Assembly (NCBI GenBank): GCA_009760855.2 | Contig: WPIO01000108.1 | Coordinates: 260,001 to 322,000, forward strand | DNA length: 62,000 nucleotides | Direction of reading: 5' to 3' | Origin: Cristatella mucedo | Lineage: Eukaryota; Bryozoa; Phylactolaemata; Cristatellidae | Shown here: positions 42,561 through 55,787 of the stretch, one piece after another | Layout: each line of letters begins with the position of its first letter | Position numbering within the stretch: position 1 is the first letter of the stretch | The notes under the pieces: model-generated | Told to the model about the DNA's origin: nothing | What the model saw: only the letters and a program-made list of their open reading frames with translations | The model's database searches: none | Program-made: the position numbers and the translations under genes

Positions 42561-43924
42561 TAATCACGTAGTGTCAGTGTCACGTTTCTATCTACCAGTG
42601 ATTACAGATCGGAGGGGGACTGAGCAGCAGAGGCGAAGCAGATATTCTCGCTCGGACAGCATTTATGTCAAGGGTCTTGAGGTTTCGCGATTCAAATGTG
42701 ATTTTAGAGGAGGAAAAGCTTGTTCACGCTAATAGAGGTAACGTTACCTCTTGTGTCTGTCTAGAGGACCAAAAGCTTCAGGCTGCGTGCTAGAAAATAG
42801 TATTAAATCAGGTCAAGGTATAGCTTATGCACGCACGAGGCCATTTCAGAACTGATATGTCATGTAGGCTCGAATTACGTCCTAAATTAAATGTACACAG
42901 GAATATGCGCCTGATATAGACTCGGAAGCATACGTCTTCTAGTCAGTACGCGATATTCAGTGGTTCTAGTATTCCGACAGTAAAATGTAACCATGTGCTG
43001 ATCTTTAGTAACTTTTTGGATCAAACTTGAGGTGAAAATGAGTGGGACCCCCGTGGCCCGGGTAGACTAAGATAATAGAACAGCACGAGGCTAGAAAAAG
43101 GTTAAACGCTCCCCATTTTTTCTGTTTATCCGGAGCCATCAAAATAAAATAGTGTCCGCATTATAACCAAGGACCCTACAAGGCACGTGCGAAAAATGTT
43201 AGCTGACATGAATCAAAATCTGCAGCAGATGTTTGAATAAATACTGATGGATATTGTAAAGATCCCTGTGGATGTGCTCTCTGTACCTATCCATTATTTT
43301 GAAATTCGAACGTCTAAGCAGTAGAGAAAGCACTAATTGTACTTGCTAAATTTGCAATGAATGAAATGAGATATATGTTCAAGTCACTTTTTTTGCAAAA
43401 GAAACGTTTAAAAATAGTTCAGTGTATCTGTTTATTGCTTTTATGAGAGGGCCGGTGATTTCAACCAATAAATTGTGGTATGTGTTGTTTGATTCTATAC
43501 AAAGTCATTGCTATTTGTGAGCACTCTTCTTGTCAAGTGCACCACGATTGGCCTGGTAGGTTTTATGTCACCGGACGATTTTTTGTGGAATCGTGGCTGT
43601 GAAATGGCAATGCGTTGCAGCTTCTCTGCCGGACTCGGCGATGTCTGAGTCATCGAGCTTTCTCGGGCTCTCTCTAATGTGTGCAAAGCTTTATAAACGT
43701 TTCGGGACAGTGCACTGGTCCGTGCGAATCGTGGAGTTCGGCAGATCTTTCATCAGACGACTACTAACAAATTGAATTTCTCAACTGAAGGCCGTATGGG
43801 AATACTCTATCCGGCAATGACCAGCTGCCGGATATGTGCCTTGCCTAGTCATCTGCCGTAGATTGATGCAGCACTAAAACGCAACATAACAATATTTGAG
43901 TGATATTATGATATATTTATATTA

Positions 43925-44105
43925 GTGAGCCGTGATGGCACACTAGGTAAGGCGGTTGCTTTCACGACCTTGGTCCCGAGGTCGTGGGTTCGATTCCTGC
44001 GGTGGGCGATCCTTTATCGCCACTGCAAGCGGTGGTGATAGCCGTGAAGGCTCTTCTGTCGCTATACAAAAAGAGGCTGTTTAATCAGCTAGGATTTTTT
44101 TTGCG
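43925..44105 (+). mobile_element. SINE-A copy, best preserved
   Basis: It shows the complete head GTGAGCCGTGATGGCACACT, box B GGGTTCGATTCCTGCG, the CGATCCTTTATCGCC palindrome and the end AATCAGCTAGGATT with a T-rich run. A degenerate reverse copy follows at about 44325-44470. Both are in the C1 intron between the discoidin exons. Confidence 0.88.
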
Positions 44106-46149
44106 TATATTTTCATCCTTGAAAGTGCCTGTCACCTAATAACTGCGTCTTTAAGTCTAGCTGAAATCTTAAGCGAGAGCTACGAGCATCATTCGAGCAT
44201 ATTTCTATTCCCGTGACTTAATGCAGGCACTTGATCTATTGATCTGGTCCAATCATTCCCGTTTAATAGCGAAAGTTATGCAGCAGAAGGTTCCTCGTGC
44301 TTAAAAAATGTGGTTTAGCTGACTCATCATCCTCGTTTGCATAGCGGCAGAAGATCTTTAGTCGCTATTACCATCGCTTGCAGTAATAAATGAAGAATCT
44401 CCCACTGCAGGACTTACAATTGCGATCTTAGTTGTAAAGGCCAAGTACCTTACCCCTGGGTGGGCTAAACCCAGTCTCTTTAAGCATCGCAATCGGATTT
44501 TCGTCAGAGCAAGCAGGTCGGAAAGCTTCGTTTATGCAATCTTTTTTTCATCTTTGCCGCTAAAAAATTTCCTCCAAGACAGGGCGTTTATACTGTCGAT
44601 TCGAAAAAGGTTGACGGCCGACTTAGCCCTGCTTGCAGTGCCCTGCTCTTGTGGGGAAGGCTGTTGTGAACAAATGTTTTTCGGGAAACTCACAGCAGAA
44701 GTTGAGTTCGCTCCTGCAGTCATCATTGTTGAATATGACGAGAAGAATATAAAGAAAAGGACGATAAGCATATAAAAAAAGCTTTTTTCGGCAAAGTGCA
44801 TAGTGCTAAGTAACCTGCACAGTCACCAGTTTATACGATAATATCATAAGCAGTTGCACTGCGTCTTCCGTGTAGAAAAGGGCTAAGCCTTGGTTAGACC
44901 TCATAAGCATCCCATACTCCGGGACTGACTCTGAGCCTCCATATAACTCTAGCTACGAACGTCAGCTATTTTTATTTTAGTCGTTAGGTGTGTGTGCAGA
45001 GACCGAGAGTCGGTAAGAGTGAGCACCGAACCTCTTTGGCGACGACCCAATGGCTGAAGAGAATGCTCACGAGAGTTTGGACTTCCGAGCAATACAACCA
45101 AAAAGCAACAACCAGGTCTCGGTTGTTTTTTGCAACGGTCCACTTAGGACATTGACACTGCTTAAGCATTTTTTTAATTGGTCATATTACCTTACCATTA
45201 ATATAACTAATTATCTTAAAATATGCGGTCAAAAAAATCAAAGGTTTTTTGAACCTTTTATATTATCAGTGCCTGAAAACATCCTAAAGTCACTTTTAAA
45301 TAACAGGCGGGAAGATTTATTTTCTAATTTTTTATTCTAAGCGTATTGCATCTCATTCTGCAGTAACGGTGAGCTATTGACGATAAATTAACTTCAGGAT
45401 GCATCTGCACATGATCGATTAATTAAAAAACCCGGGTAACAAATTTTTCTCATCATTTATTTTTACTTATTCTTGTATGCAGTATTTTTTGCGATTTTAG
45501 ATAACAGATCGTTATCGCTGCTCATTGACGCTTTCTCTGCGTTCCCGTCTACTTCCAGATAACGCGATAGGAAATCGCCAGCAGAATCAACAATCTGGTT
45601 TGCACATGGGATGAATACGTTGAATCTTTCTTCCTCGAATACAGCAGCGACGGAATCACGTATAGCATGTACGGAAACAGCAAGGGGAATGTGGTACGAT
45701 ATTTTTCATTCTCAATCTGGCTACTTTATTTGAGGCCGTAAATGTAGCAGAAATGAGCATTTTCATTACTAGAACTTCTCACAACTTATCACAACTATTG
45801 GAACATCTACTCTTGGTTCCCAAAATTAGTTCATATAAAGTAATTTGCCATAGCTTGATAAAATGGCTGCTGCCTTTTTTCTAAGAAGCCCCTTACAGAC
45901 ACACGTTTTGCTTCCCAAAATCAACTTAAGAGATAACACACATTGTTAACATTGTCTGATCACATCACTTCTTCCAGATTTTGAATGGAAAACGATAATG
46001 CTTGTTGAATCCTAAATCTTACTTTGTCATCGATAAGAGTTTACACTGGGTTGTCAAATTGTCTGTAGGCAGCATTTTCTCAAAAATTATTTCGATGGCC
46101 ATTGAGAATCCGGAGATACACACTCGCACCAGACGCCGATAATGTCGAC

Positions 46150-46265
46150 AAAATATCGCGTAGAATCCTAAGAGAACTAAATCTCTTTCTAGGAACTCTA
46201 AGTGTACTGCAAAGGAGTCGCGTCAAATCAGGAATGTAGTCGCAATTACGATATTATTACGCAGG
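46150..46265 (-). mobile_element. LINE 3' UTR fragment, diverged
   Basis: In reverse it shows the AGAGATTTAGTTCTCTTAGG tail region of the LINE and about 80 bp more. The rest is lost. Confidence 0.55.
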
Positions 46266-49200
46266 TACACAAGGGACAATGCCAACGAGACACGCGCTCA
46301 GTCTGCAAAAGCCATCTGCTAGATTCGGCACCAGATCCTTTCTTACAGCCAGCGCTCTATCGCCCGGCCGAATGCACACCCTCGTCACAGGAAGGGGCGT
46401 AGTCGTATGAGCATTTCTTGACCTTCAAATTTAACTCACCGGCAAACTGACATGGCCGCTTTTCGATACGCCTCGGAATTTGTCTTTAAATGTACGAATG
46501 TCACTCAGTCGCTGGCCTGGTCCACACGGACAGTCTTCTCGACCACGTCAGCCATGAGCTCTTTCTGCTCTCTTTCCGTGTCGGCGGCATTGTGCGATGC
46601 GGTCTTACTTTTTTCCATTACGGTCCGTTGCATTTAGCAAATTTTCTCATTTCTTAGTCAGTTGATCGACTAGGGATGGAAAGCATTGGACTGCAGCCAT
46701 TTGAAAATTGCATAGGTTCCTGATGAGGGACAGCCTACAGAAATGGCCGAGCCAAGAGTGCCGGGCATGGGGCAACGATTCATTAGGAAAAGAAGCTGTG
46801 CCCACTGATAGCTATGATGGTGGGTATTTTGCTTCAGTTGGTTCATCTAGATAGAGCACAGTGAGCGACGGGTATGAATAGTAGTAGTAAATAATGTATA
46901 TAATAATAATATAGAAATACAAAGTTAGATTATCACAATTACTATTATATAACAATATACATATAATTATAATAACATAAACATATTATTAGCATTACAA
47001 TAATATATACTAGTAGTAGTACATAATATATAATATAATAGCAGCTATGAATCTAGCGACGTAGACTTGCCTGGGCTCATTAGTTGAGTCACAGGCACCG
47101 AGTGATTTTACTGAGAGGAAGATCTATTTTATTTATTTATTTATTTTATTCTTAGTCCTAAAATTACCTAAATCTAAGAGCGATGTGACTACTGACAAGA
47201 AGACAAGAATTAGCAAGAAACGGCCGACTAATTAGCTGCATTCATTAGGATTCCAGGCAGGTAGCTAAGCGAGAGAATGAATGCACCCACCAGCAGACGA
47301 TTTCAGGCAAATTAATGAGCTGATGCATGAACCTGCGAATTCCCGCAGCTAGTTGGGATCGGGAAAAATAATCGCTGTATGTTTCGGAGTGCAGCAAAGT
47401 AGCTCAGGCGAGAGTTTACTAATTGAGCGAAGTGAGAAAACTAAAAACGGAAAGAAAAAGCCATGTCAAACTTGGACTGAGCAGCAGCAGCATTTCTGTT
47501 GCTACTCGGAAAGCTATGATTTCTTGAGCAGATCGTGGTAATCGATGTCACCTTCTAATGTCCTATTGCTGATCACTTCCAAGTTCCGTGCCTTCTTCAA
47601 CGTTGTCCATTTCATCAATATCACTTTGGTGCGTAACTGTCACGGGCCTCGGTGCTTGGTCCCACTTTTCTTTCACAATTCGTACTCTCACTCATACTCA
47701 AATGTCGCCATATACTTACACTCTCACTCTAGCTATACTCTCACTCTAATCGGGTGTAATATCCAAGCACTGTCTCGGCTCACATTTCTATGAGCTCTAT
47801 TACATTATGAGGACTATGAGCTCTATTACATTATATGCCGAGCTAGTTTTGGCCCAGCGGTTAAGGTGCTCGCCCAGATCAAGGTTTGACTGGGGTCGTG
47901 GGCTCGAGCCCCGAGGCATATGTGAAGCGCCTGAATAGAGATCAAGTTCTTTTGGGGCGCTATATAAGTGAATTATATATATATATATATTTGTGAGCTC
48001 TTTTCCACAAGGCTGTGCTTGTGATCTCTCCCTGCCTTCCAGCATGGCAAACACTCTTAACTTCCTTGATGCATATATTGCGGGGCATTCCCAGTTGATT
48101 TGCAATGCAAAATGTGTCACATCGAAATGACGATCAAGCCAATTTACTAATGATAAGGCCATAACAGTGAAACCTCGCCTCTCAAATAATTAAGGCCATA
48201 AAAACAAGAGCATCTGTTTTCACTCCCACGGGATTGCATTAGGTTCTGCTCAATGGGGTATTTATTTACCCCATAATGTAATGCTGTCTCGCTTTTCTAA
48301 CATTGCGGTATTTCCGGTGCAGGTGAGCGCATGTCTCTGTAGCACGCCGAGTTTCACAGCTCTTCTTTTAATGTCTCTTGGTGAAGCGCATTTACCGCAA
48401 ATCGTGAAGTCCTCGTCTACATTGTGAAATCCTCGTCTCGGCTTACGTTAGTCTGTTCCTTGCTCGCTTCGTTCGTGGAAATCACTCGTCGCTTGCGCTC
48501 AGCTCTTCGGCGGGAACAGCAAGGCTAACAAAATCTTCGGAGGCTCACTTCCTGCTCCTCTAAAGGGCGTGCGAATTCTGCGAATTCATCCGCATCAGTA
48601 TTCCGGATGGAAATCGCTTTGAATTGAAATCTCCGGCTGCGCTGCATAGCCTCGGGCTCGGCAAGAAGGCACTCGCCTCAAGCGGCCTAATCCGACTCCA
48701 CATGACTAATCCGTCGGCACGCGATTGCAAACACTGAGCATTTAACATGTGACTGTAGATTGATAGTCCAATTGCGAGCTCTATGTAGTCGCTCGCTTAT
48801 GCAAATAAAACCGCCGAGACCAAGTGCACCGGCCGAAATAGCGCTACCTTTGTCGCTTGCAATCATCTGCAGTTTAAGCACGGTCGGATTCAATATCTTC
48901 AATGTGCATGTGTGTGTACACTCAATGGTATGGTTGAAGTAAACAAATATTTGTCATAAAATAAAATTTCTGGTGTCAGTGTTTAAGTTACCGTGATTTG
49001 ACGAAGGCACATATCCGTGAACTGCACCTATTTCTCCGTTGCCAAATGTCGCTACACTTCAGCAAGGCAAGATGCACCGACGTGGTCTTTTCGCTTGTAT
49101 CGCCTTCAGTCCGAGCCTCCGGTATGAAAGTATTGCCCGCTGGAGTAGACTCAACATAGTTCCGCTGAGCCGATTGTGTTTTTTGTATTTAGATTGAGGT

Positions 49201-49700
49201 CAGAGTCAGATTTTAATTTTGTAGATGCTAGTATATACGTTCTAGCGAGTGTGTGCATGCATTTAGTCAGTCCGTAGGGGATGGGCCACAAAAGTCAAGC
49301 AGGTCGTATTTAAGAGTCTGGACAGCCCAAGTCTGAGATACAGGCAAATATGCAAAATAGATGCACAGGCATATACCTGTACAAACGTTAAATGCCTGCA
49401 GCCCCTATAATAATAATAATACTAATAATAAATAGCTGGTTTTTGCTGGCTAAAAGAGAAGAATACGCGTGAAATTGCTGAGCAAAAATGGCAGACCAAA
49501 TGCACATTTCAAACAGTTCTCTAAAGCTTTACGTACCCGTTGCAGAATGCCACATTACGTAAATTTCCGTAATAATAATAAATAATAGAACAATATAATA
49601 AATAGTAATAATATACATTTAATTATGTATATGAGACCGATGGTGGAAATCCGGGTTAACGAATTTTCGCAAGTATAATCGAAATTAATTACTTATCTTT
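46266..49700. other. Interval without recognised gene
   Basis: It contains TA-rich sequence (46880-47050), a SINE-B copy (47838-47985), a 26-bp direct duplication (about 47785-47836) and ATAATA-rich patches. Short open frames show no known domain. Confidence 0.45.
47838..47985 (+). mobile_element. SINE-B copy, best preserved tail
   Basis: The head has GCCCAGCGGTTAAGGTGCTC and box B GGGCTCGAGCCCC. The tail AAGCGCCTGAATAGAGATCA followed by TTTTGGGGCGCTATATAAGT is almost the LINE 3' end. It ends in (TA)n. Confidence 0.85.
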
Positions 49701-49818
49701 CGGATAGCTGCTCTAAAAATATATTGCGTTTCGAAATCGAAACGCCGTTGACCTGATTCAGGAGCAGCACCGTCATAATCAAGTCGAAGCAATCTGACGG
49801 ACTATGTTCTAAAGAGCT

Positions 49819-49977
49819 CAATCAAAGGATGCTCGCTATGGTTGGCAATAATGACGATATACAAGACGTTAGCAATGAAGTCCTAAACAACGAAATGGAA
49901 TTGGTGTGCAAGTTCTTGGAAAAATTTCCAGGGAACCTAATTGCCACTCTCTGGTCTGAAAAGATTATGCAGTAGGT
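49819..49977 (+). other. Unassigned open reading segment
   Basis: A plus-strand frame reads MLAMVGNNDDIQDVSNEVLN then NEMELVCKFLEKFPGNLIAT and ends LWSEKIMQ and TAG. Residue use looks protein-like and unlike nearby repeats, but I recognise no domain and see no clear splice sites. It may be a transposon or gene relic, or chance. Confidence 0.25.
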
Positions 49978-51714
49978 CCGGAATTGCGGCGCCAGTGCTC
50001 GCCTGGGTAGTATTGCTGATAGCGAGGACGAAGATTGGGCAGAGAGCGCGTTCCTAGGTTCTCGAAGATTCGAGTCACCGGCGATTGAACGACGCAATCC
50101 AGCAGCGAGCAGCAGCAGCAGCGGCAGCGTCGTCGCTTCTCCGCTTCCGGGTCGCTCCCTCCCTTCCTGCCCGCCCCGGCCCCAGCAAAGGAACAGGCGT
50201 GTCAGTGAGCGGCTCTCTTGCACTACTTTTATCGCTCGGTGCCGGCATTTGAGAAAGCGAGAGCACAGAGACGGATGATGGCGCTACAATAGAGGTGGCC
50301 GGGTAAGCTCGCTCGTTCTTAAAAAGCACTCCCCCCCCCGGCGAAAACCTCGCTAGTTCGGATGGCGGCGGCGCGACGTGCGCAACGAGCTAAGACCTGA
50401 GGCTCGCATTGCGTCGACGGTAACCACGCCAAGCTCACTCTTCCGTCGTGAATAATAGTGACGTCACAATGGCGTCGCAAACAGCAACGGCGTCTCCATT
50501 CGTGCTACCGAGGCTAGCAGCTGCAAGCGCGGATGGCACGGCAGAGATATGCTTGTTAAAATAGTTATTAAAACAGTAAAATAGCTTAACCTCAAATAGC
50601 TAACGTAAAAATTAAAATTAAAAAATTAAAAATTTAAATTTAAGTTTAAATAGCTAAAATAGTAACTAAAATATACAATTATGCTCGGATAATTGTAATG
50701 TATGATGAGCATAAAAATGGCCTGTACATTAAGGCAGACACGACATGACGCGGCATGACAGGTGACTTCCAGCCGACTCGCTAACAGGAAGCTAGCGCTC
50801 TGAGCTAGGACACTCACCGACCGGCGCACTGCTGCTCCAAGCGAGCGACTGCGATCAGGCGCGTGCCTTATGCAGTAGCCAGTTCAAAGATCAGAAAACA
50901 TAATTACTTTGGTACGTAATTATACATCACGTTGCTCATCAGCGTCGGCGTATCTGGCTATTTCATAAGCGACTAAGTTATAATTCAACAGCAAAGCTTG
51001 TAGCTCGTAATTGAGGTTCTGCGGTCAAGATTACAGTCCATAGACGCGAAGCATAACAGTATACCACGGCGATAGCCTCGACTCCCGCTAGAGGTCGTAT
51101 GCCGCTCGGGTCGTTCTGAGCGTCGTGAAAGCAGCTCCGTGAACGAGGAGATTATCAGATTATCAGATTATTATATTATCGAGATCACACGTTATAGCGA
51201 GAGGCGAGGCCAGGCTTCGCGATTTACTTCAGCCGACCGGCACATATCAGCTAATTCCAAAAATCATTATTTGGCTGCTACTTATCAATTACTAAGCTAC
51301 TCAGTGGAAAACAACCTTGGCAAGAATAGGTTTTTAAAAGACCCTCCTATGTTGCACAAAGTTGTCCATCTCCGGGCAGTCATATTTAAACTTTAGCTGC
51401 ATAAATGTTCTCACATACCCTCACCCACACTGTATTTACTGGGCTTTCCTGCCGTTTGTCTAAGCCCGGTAGCTTTCCATGGAACTTTTAAAAATTGTTT
51501 TAAAAATTGCATTACTTAAATTATTCTAATGGTCACCAAAGCTCCGCGATATTATATCCCAACCTGCGTTTCCGTGTACAGTTGACGATGCATATTTACT
51601 CTCAGTGGATTTCCCGTTCAGGCTCCTCCGTTCAATGCCGGAAGTCACTAAGTGCTCCATTCGATGGCATAACGGTATCTCACTGGCAGCAGTTTTGGCG
51701 AAGCATTCCGCCTT

Positions 51715-51817
51715 TGGCACGCTCCAATCGATTTCCGGGCAGTAGAATGCCGGCCATTGTTTTCCAGCTTCTCGGACTGTGCAGCTGCCTTTCAGTTAGG
51801 CACAATCTCGACGAGAC
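51715..51817 (+). promoter_or_regulatory. Conserved 5' flank of C2, shared with C3 (58515-58619)
   Basis: The 100 bp upstream of the ATG in copies 2 and 3 are alike, starting CGCTCCAATCGATTTC and including GCAGTAGA and GTAAGGCA/GTTAGGCACA stretches. This is part of the duplicated unit and may hold 5' UTR or promoter. No TATA box was recognised. Confidence 0.4.
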
Positions 51818-54077
51818 ATGGACTCGCTACCACTGCTCGCTTTGATGCTCGCGCCTTCGGTGCTAGCAGGTTGGCGTCTGTGTAAAGTGCTGCGCGGCTG
51901 AGGCGCTCACAGATAGGCGTCTGAGTTCGGCGGGAGCCTACTCTTACGCTTGCTTGAGACGGAGGATTCAGACCTCGTTGGCTGGTTTAGCCTTATGCTC
52001 AGTTCTTTGTGTAAGTCTCAACTTTTAAGAGCGGTTCGTCGAAGGAGCCAATTCTACGAGTGTTTCCCTCCTTTCCTGTCATGCGACGTGTAATTGTGTA
52101 CAAGCAGTCGGCTCGGCACTCGCAGCCATTTTCTTTCCATATGTATAGTACTGTCTGTGAGGGAATGAGAAGCAGCAGAATATGCGCAACTTCGTCGCTC
52201 AGTAGTTTTTAGGACTTCATTTATTTATTTACTTATTTCAATATTTAGGAGTTCTTCGCTCGCCCTTTATTCAGCTCGCGCCTTTCCTTTGCGGCCACCC
52301 TGGCCATTGGACGTTGCCGTTGGCAGATACTGCAGGCGGACTCTTTCAGCTGGTAAATAGCACAGCGAGCCTGAAGACCACCTGTGGATCTCTGAGTACA
52401 GCACCAGCCGCTGACATTATTGGCGACATCGCTCAGTTCTCTTTACCTGAATGCACGACGTCATGTTTGCTAGCATCGATTTGTTGGGCGATACACTTTG
52501 ACAAGGATCAGAGAAGGTGCACCATGATGAAGAAATGTTAGGCAACCCCTATCAACGAGGCCACTGTGGTATTTCAGCACTATTACGGTAAGCATGCTCG
52601 CACTGTGACATTTGTGTTGTTCTTTTTAATAATCATGCAAGTTTCTTTGCCTTATTCATAACGTAATAACTGTAATATAAAAATGGCAGTTATATCAGTA
52701 CCTCAGGAGAGATAAATATCTCAGCTCGCTATCAAGCGAGCTGGTAGTTTCTGAGCTAGTCCCTCGGGGCAGACGCACATGAAGCGGAAGCAACCTCCTC
52801 TCGTGCATTTAGGGATTCCTTCATATGGGTAAATTAATCTAGAGAATTTCTTTACTCTCACTCTAATCCTAAATTGCTCAAGCTCTTTAATTCGTTTATT
52901 TTTGTGCTAGGTTCTCTCGGCGGCGATGGCAACGGTGACTCGACATGCAACACAAAGCTAGTTGGTAAGGTGAACATACTTTTTCGATACAGATTGTTAA
53001 TTTCTTGTTTAATTTCTTTTCTACGTGTATCTTATTGAATTGTTCGTGTTTTCTGTCACCGTGTACCTAATGACTTTTGTACCTTTCAGGGTACATCAAC
53101 TTATAGTCGTAGGTTGCTAGAGAAATTTGAATCTGGTAAATTCAGTAGTTACCAAGCAGCTTATTCCATAATGTACGCGTTGCCGGTGCAATAGTGATGC
53201 AGGATGTTCACCCTTGTTTAATTCCAATTCGCTGCCGGAATATCAGTGTCCAGTAGGTCGCCGACTATATAAAGCCTCTTCTATATACACGTACGTATAT
53301 GTGCGTGTGTGCGTGCACTGTGTGTTTGCATGAGCGTGCGACTTCATCGCAGAACCTCATTACTAGCCGATGCCTGTTCTCTTCGAGGCTGTGCGAATTC
53401 AACAGATCCTTAGCAAAAGCAGACACCCTGGTGTGGTAATACCGAGTGGGTGCATGGTAGCGAGCTAATGCTGGCGCAGCAGCTGCTTGGCATGCAAGTG
53501 GAGTGGAGTTGGGGGAGGCTTGAGTCCCAGCCCAGAGAAGCAGATATTCTCGACGGGACACCATCGATGTCCAGGGCCTTGAGGTTTCGAGATTCACTTT
53601 TTATTTTAGATGAGGAGTAGGAGGCCACATATTGTAGACTGGATAAGATCTTCATGTGGTCAGATAAGCAGGATTTGGTAATAATAGCAATGACAAAGTG
53701 CAGTTGTGTGAGAAAATTTGGTCGAGTGTGTGGCCTTTAATGTGAGTAGTGCCATGCACGTGAGCCACACAAGAGACACTGAGTGGGTCAATGCACGAAA
53801 TTTAGTGCTGAAGGCGTCAGATAAGCTATCAAAGAGAAATCAAAGTTGAAATCCAGTTGAAATCAAATGAAAGTTGAAATCGCTAACAATGAGGAAATTC
53901 TTAGCTTGTTTGCGAATATCAGCTTATATAAGAATAAGCATTGGATCCCGTTGGGTTGAAACGTTTGTTGAAGTAATAGAAGCATGATTTTACTTACCAT
54001 TTAATTGCATTTCCCTTTGCAGCAAATGTAAAGCGCCTAGAAAGAGATTAAGTTCTCTGAGGGCGCTTTATCAAGTA

Positions 54078-54109
<32 letters not shown>

Positions 54110-55787
54110 GAATGGGCCAGAATCGTTCAAACAAATTCAAGTGCTTCCTATTTCTTCTTCGTCGTATTTTATATTTCAGATATCACAAGCGATCTCGTCC
54201 GTACTGATGACCTAGGGCCAGAGGAGGCATGAACGAGACATTTGTCATTGACATGAATCAGTAACTGCTACTTGCAGAAAATTTAAATTCATACAAGTGG
54301 CTATTTAATTGCTCCTGCTGGCAGCTCTCTTTCATTGCTCATAATGTTGGCATTTAAATTGATTAAAAAGCATCGAGTAATGTGTTTGCTTATTCATAAG
54401 TTCGCGACGCATTTTAGAAAAACCATTCCCAAGGCACTTTGTCTTTCAAATAATTCTCGAAGTTGCTTAGTCTATCTTCTATGACCCTACAACAGTGCTA
54501 GTGATTTGAACCAGTAAATCTTTGCATATGTTTCATCCTATATGAAATCATTGCTACCTGTGAGAGCTCTACTAGTCAAACGAGGTCTGGCCTGGCAAGC
54601 TGCAATGGCACCTGACGTGTATGAGTTGCAACAGGCGTGGTGCAGTACAGCAGCAATCTGTTGCAGCTTCTCTGCCGGACTCACCCATGTCTGCTTCATC
54701 GACCTGTTGCGGTCTCAATCCAATGTGTGCAAAGCTCTCCAACGTTTCGGGCCAGTGCGACAGTTTTTACGGATCGTGGAGTGCAAAAAATAACGCAGCA
54801 GACGACTATTTGTAGATTGACTTCCTTCAAATGAAGACGGTAGGCAGCAGATTACTACCGGCACTGAGGCTCACTGCTCTGCCACACGATTTGTGCAATC
54901 CGTCTGCGTTATGGCGGCTACTTGGTGCAAGATACTTTAACGCAGTATATTAGTTCGTGTAATGTTAAATTTTTTTGAATGCTGCAACTTTCTGACCTTG
55001 AAACGTACGTTAGCCTTTGGCTGGCACTGTCATTCTTGCCGAGGTGACGGACAAAAGGCTACAGGCAGACAGGTCAGACTATGGCGGCGTCTGGTGACAT
55101 GCTCGCATGCTGGCGACATACTTATCAGGTTCAGTTGTATTCTGTTTGCAGTGAATTACGTGCAGTTCTTTCCTCAGGCTCGGACCAATTCTCCCCAAAA
55201 TAGCTGTTCTAAAGTGGCAGTATAGTCCACCCCTTCCTGGGTTCAAGCGGTGGCCACCTAAGAACTTGGTCATCGCTTCATCATTATATGTCTTACAGAC
55301 TCGTTATCCTAACTATCCAAACTATACTAACTATATAGTTATCCTATCCTAACCTCTTTGACAATCAAAGCGTTTTTTAGCATTAGTTCCAGCTGAATTC
55401 CGCCAATCACTACCCTGCTACTGGCTTAGAAAAAAATTATTTAAAACGTTCTTGTGACATGTGAATCACATCTCATTCTGCATGAATGATTAGCCGTCGA
55501 TAATGAATTAATTTTAGAGACTAAGCACGCATCGGATCTCACTGGATTGCTATTGTAATTTTACCTATGGCAGTTTTGCTCACAAGGAAACGGATGTCCT
55601 ACGGATGGCCTATTTACCGCTTGCACTGCGTCGGCGTTCCCATCTGCTTTCAGATTATGGGATACGAGATCTCCAGCAGAATGAACGATCCGGGTTGTGG
55701 TTGCGGTCAATACGCGAATTCCTTCTTCTTTGAATACAGCAGCGACGGAATAAGGTATAACATAACAGAAACAGCAGCGGAAATGTG
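51818..55787 (+). pseudogene. PAN/discoidin secreted gene copy 2 (C2), disrupted
   Basis: Exons are signal peptide 51818-51869 (MDSLPLLALMLAPSVLA), PAN/apple-like 52327-52587, linker 52911-52964, discoidin part 1 54667-54839 and part 2 55654-55787. The same phases as in copy 3 are kept. Two premature stops are visible: TAG at 52539-52541 in the PAN exon where copies 1 and 3 have Tyr, and TAG at 54813-54815 in the discoidin exon where copy 3 has Glu. Discoidin part 2 is clean and reads IMGYEISSRMNDPGCGCGQY then FFFEYSSDGIRYNITE. Both stops are single-base changes, so decay is recent or the signals are recoded (less likely). Confidence 0.75.
53980..54118 (+). mobile_element. LINE 3' terminus with (ATT)n tail
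   Basis: It holds GCAAATGTAAAGCGCCTAGA, the hairpin partner GGGCGCTTTATCAAGT and a clean run of ATT units. It lies in the C2 intron between the linker and discoidin exons. Confidence 0.8.

Larger units (their letters stand above)
36273..45693 (+). pseudogene. PAN/discoidin secreted gene copy 1 (C1), disrupted
   Basis: Exons are signal peptide 36273-36327 (MIKSLLLLALILLPSALA), PAN/apple-like 37285-37542, linker 37790-37839, discoidin part 1 43621-43793 and part 2 45559-45693. Signal and PAN exons are intact and spliced in phase 1. The linker has lost one base relative to copies 2 and 3. Discoidin part 1 has an extra A that shifts the frame plus a TAA where copy 3 has Leu. Part 2 has TAG (45568-45570) where copy 2 has Tyr. 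The intron between linker and discoidin is swollen by LINEs. The full protein cannot be made; a short PAN-only secreted product remains possible. Confidence 0.7.

Noticed and set aside
43925-44010. A functional tRNA gene
   Set aside because: Box A/B-like sequences occur, but the cloverleaf is not complete and the sequence recurs with a shared non-tRNA body, so it is a SINE head.
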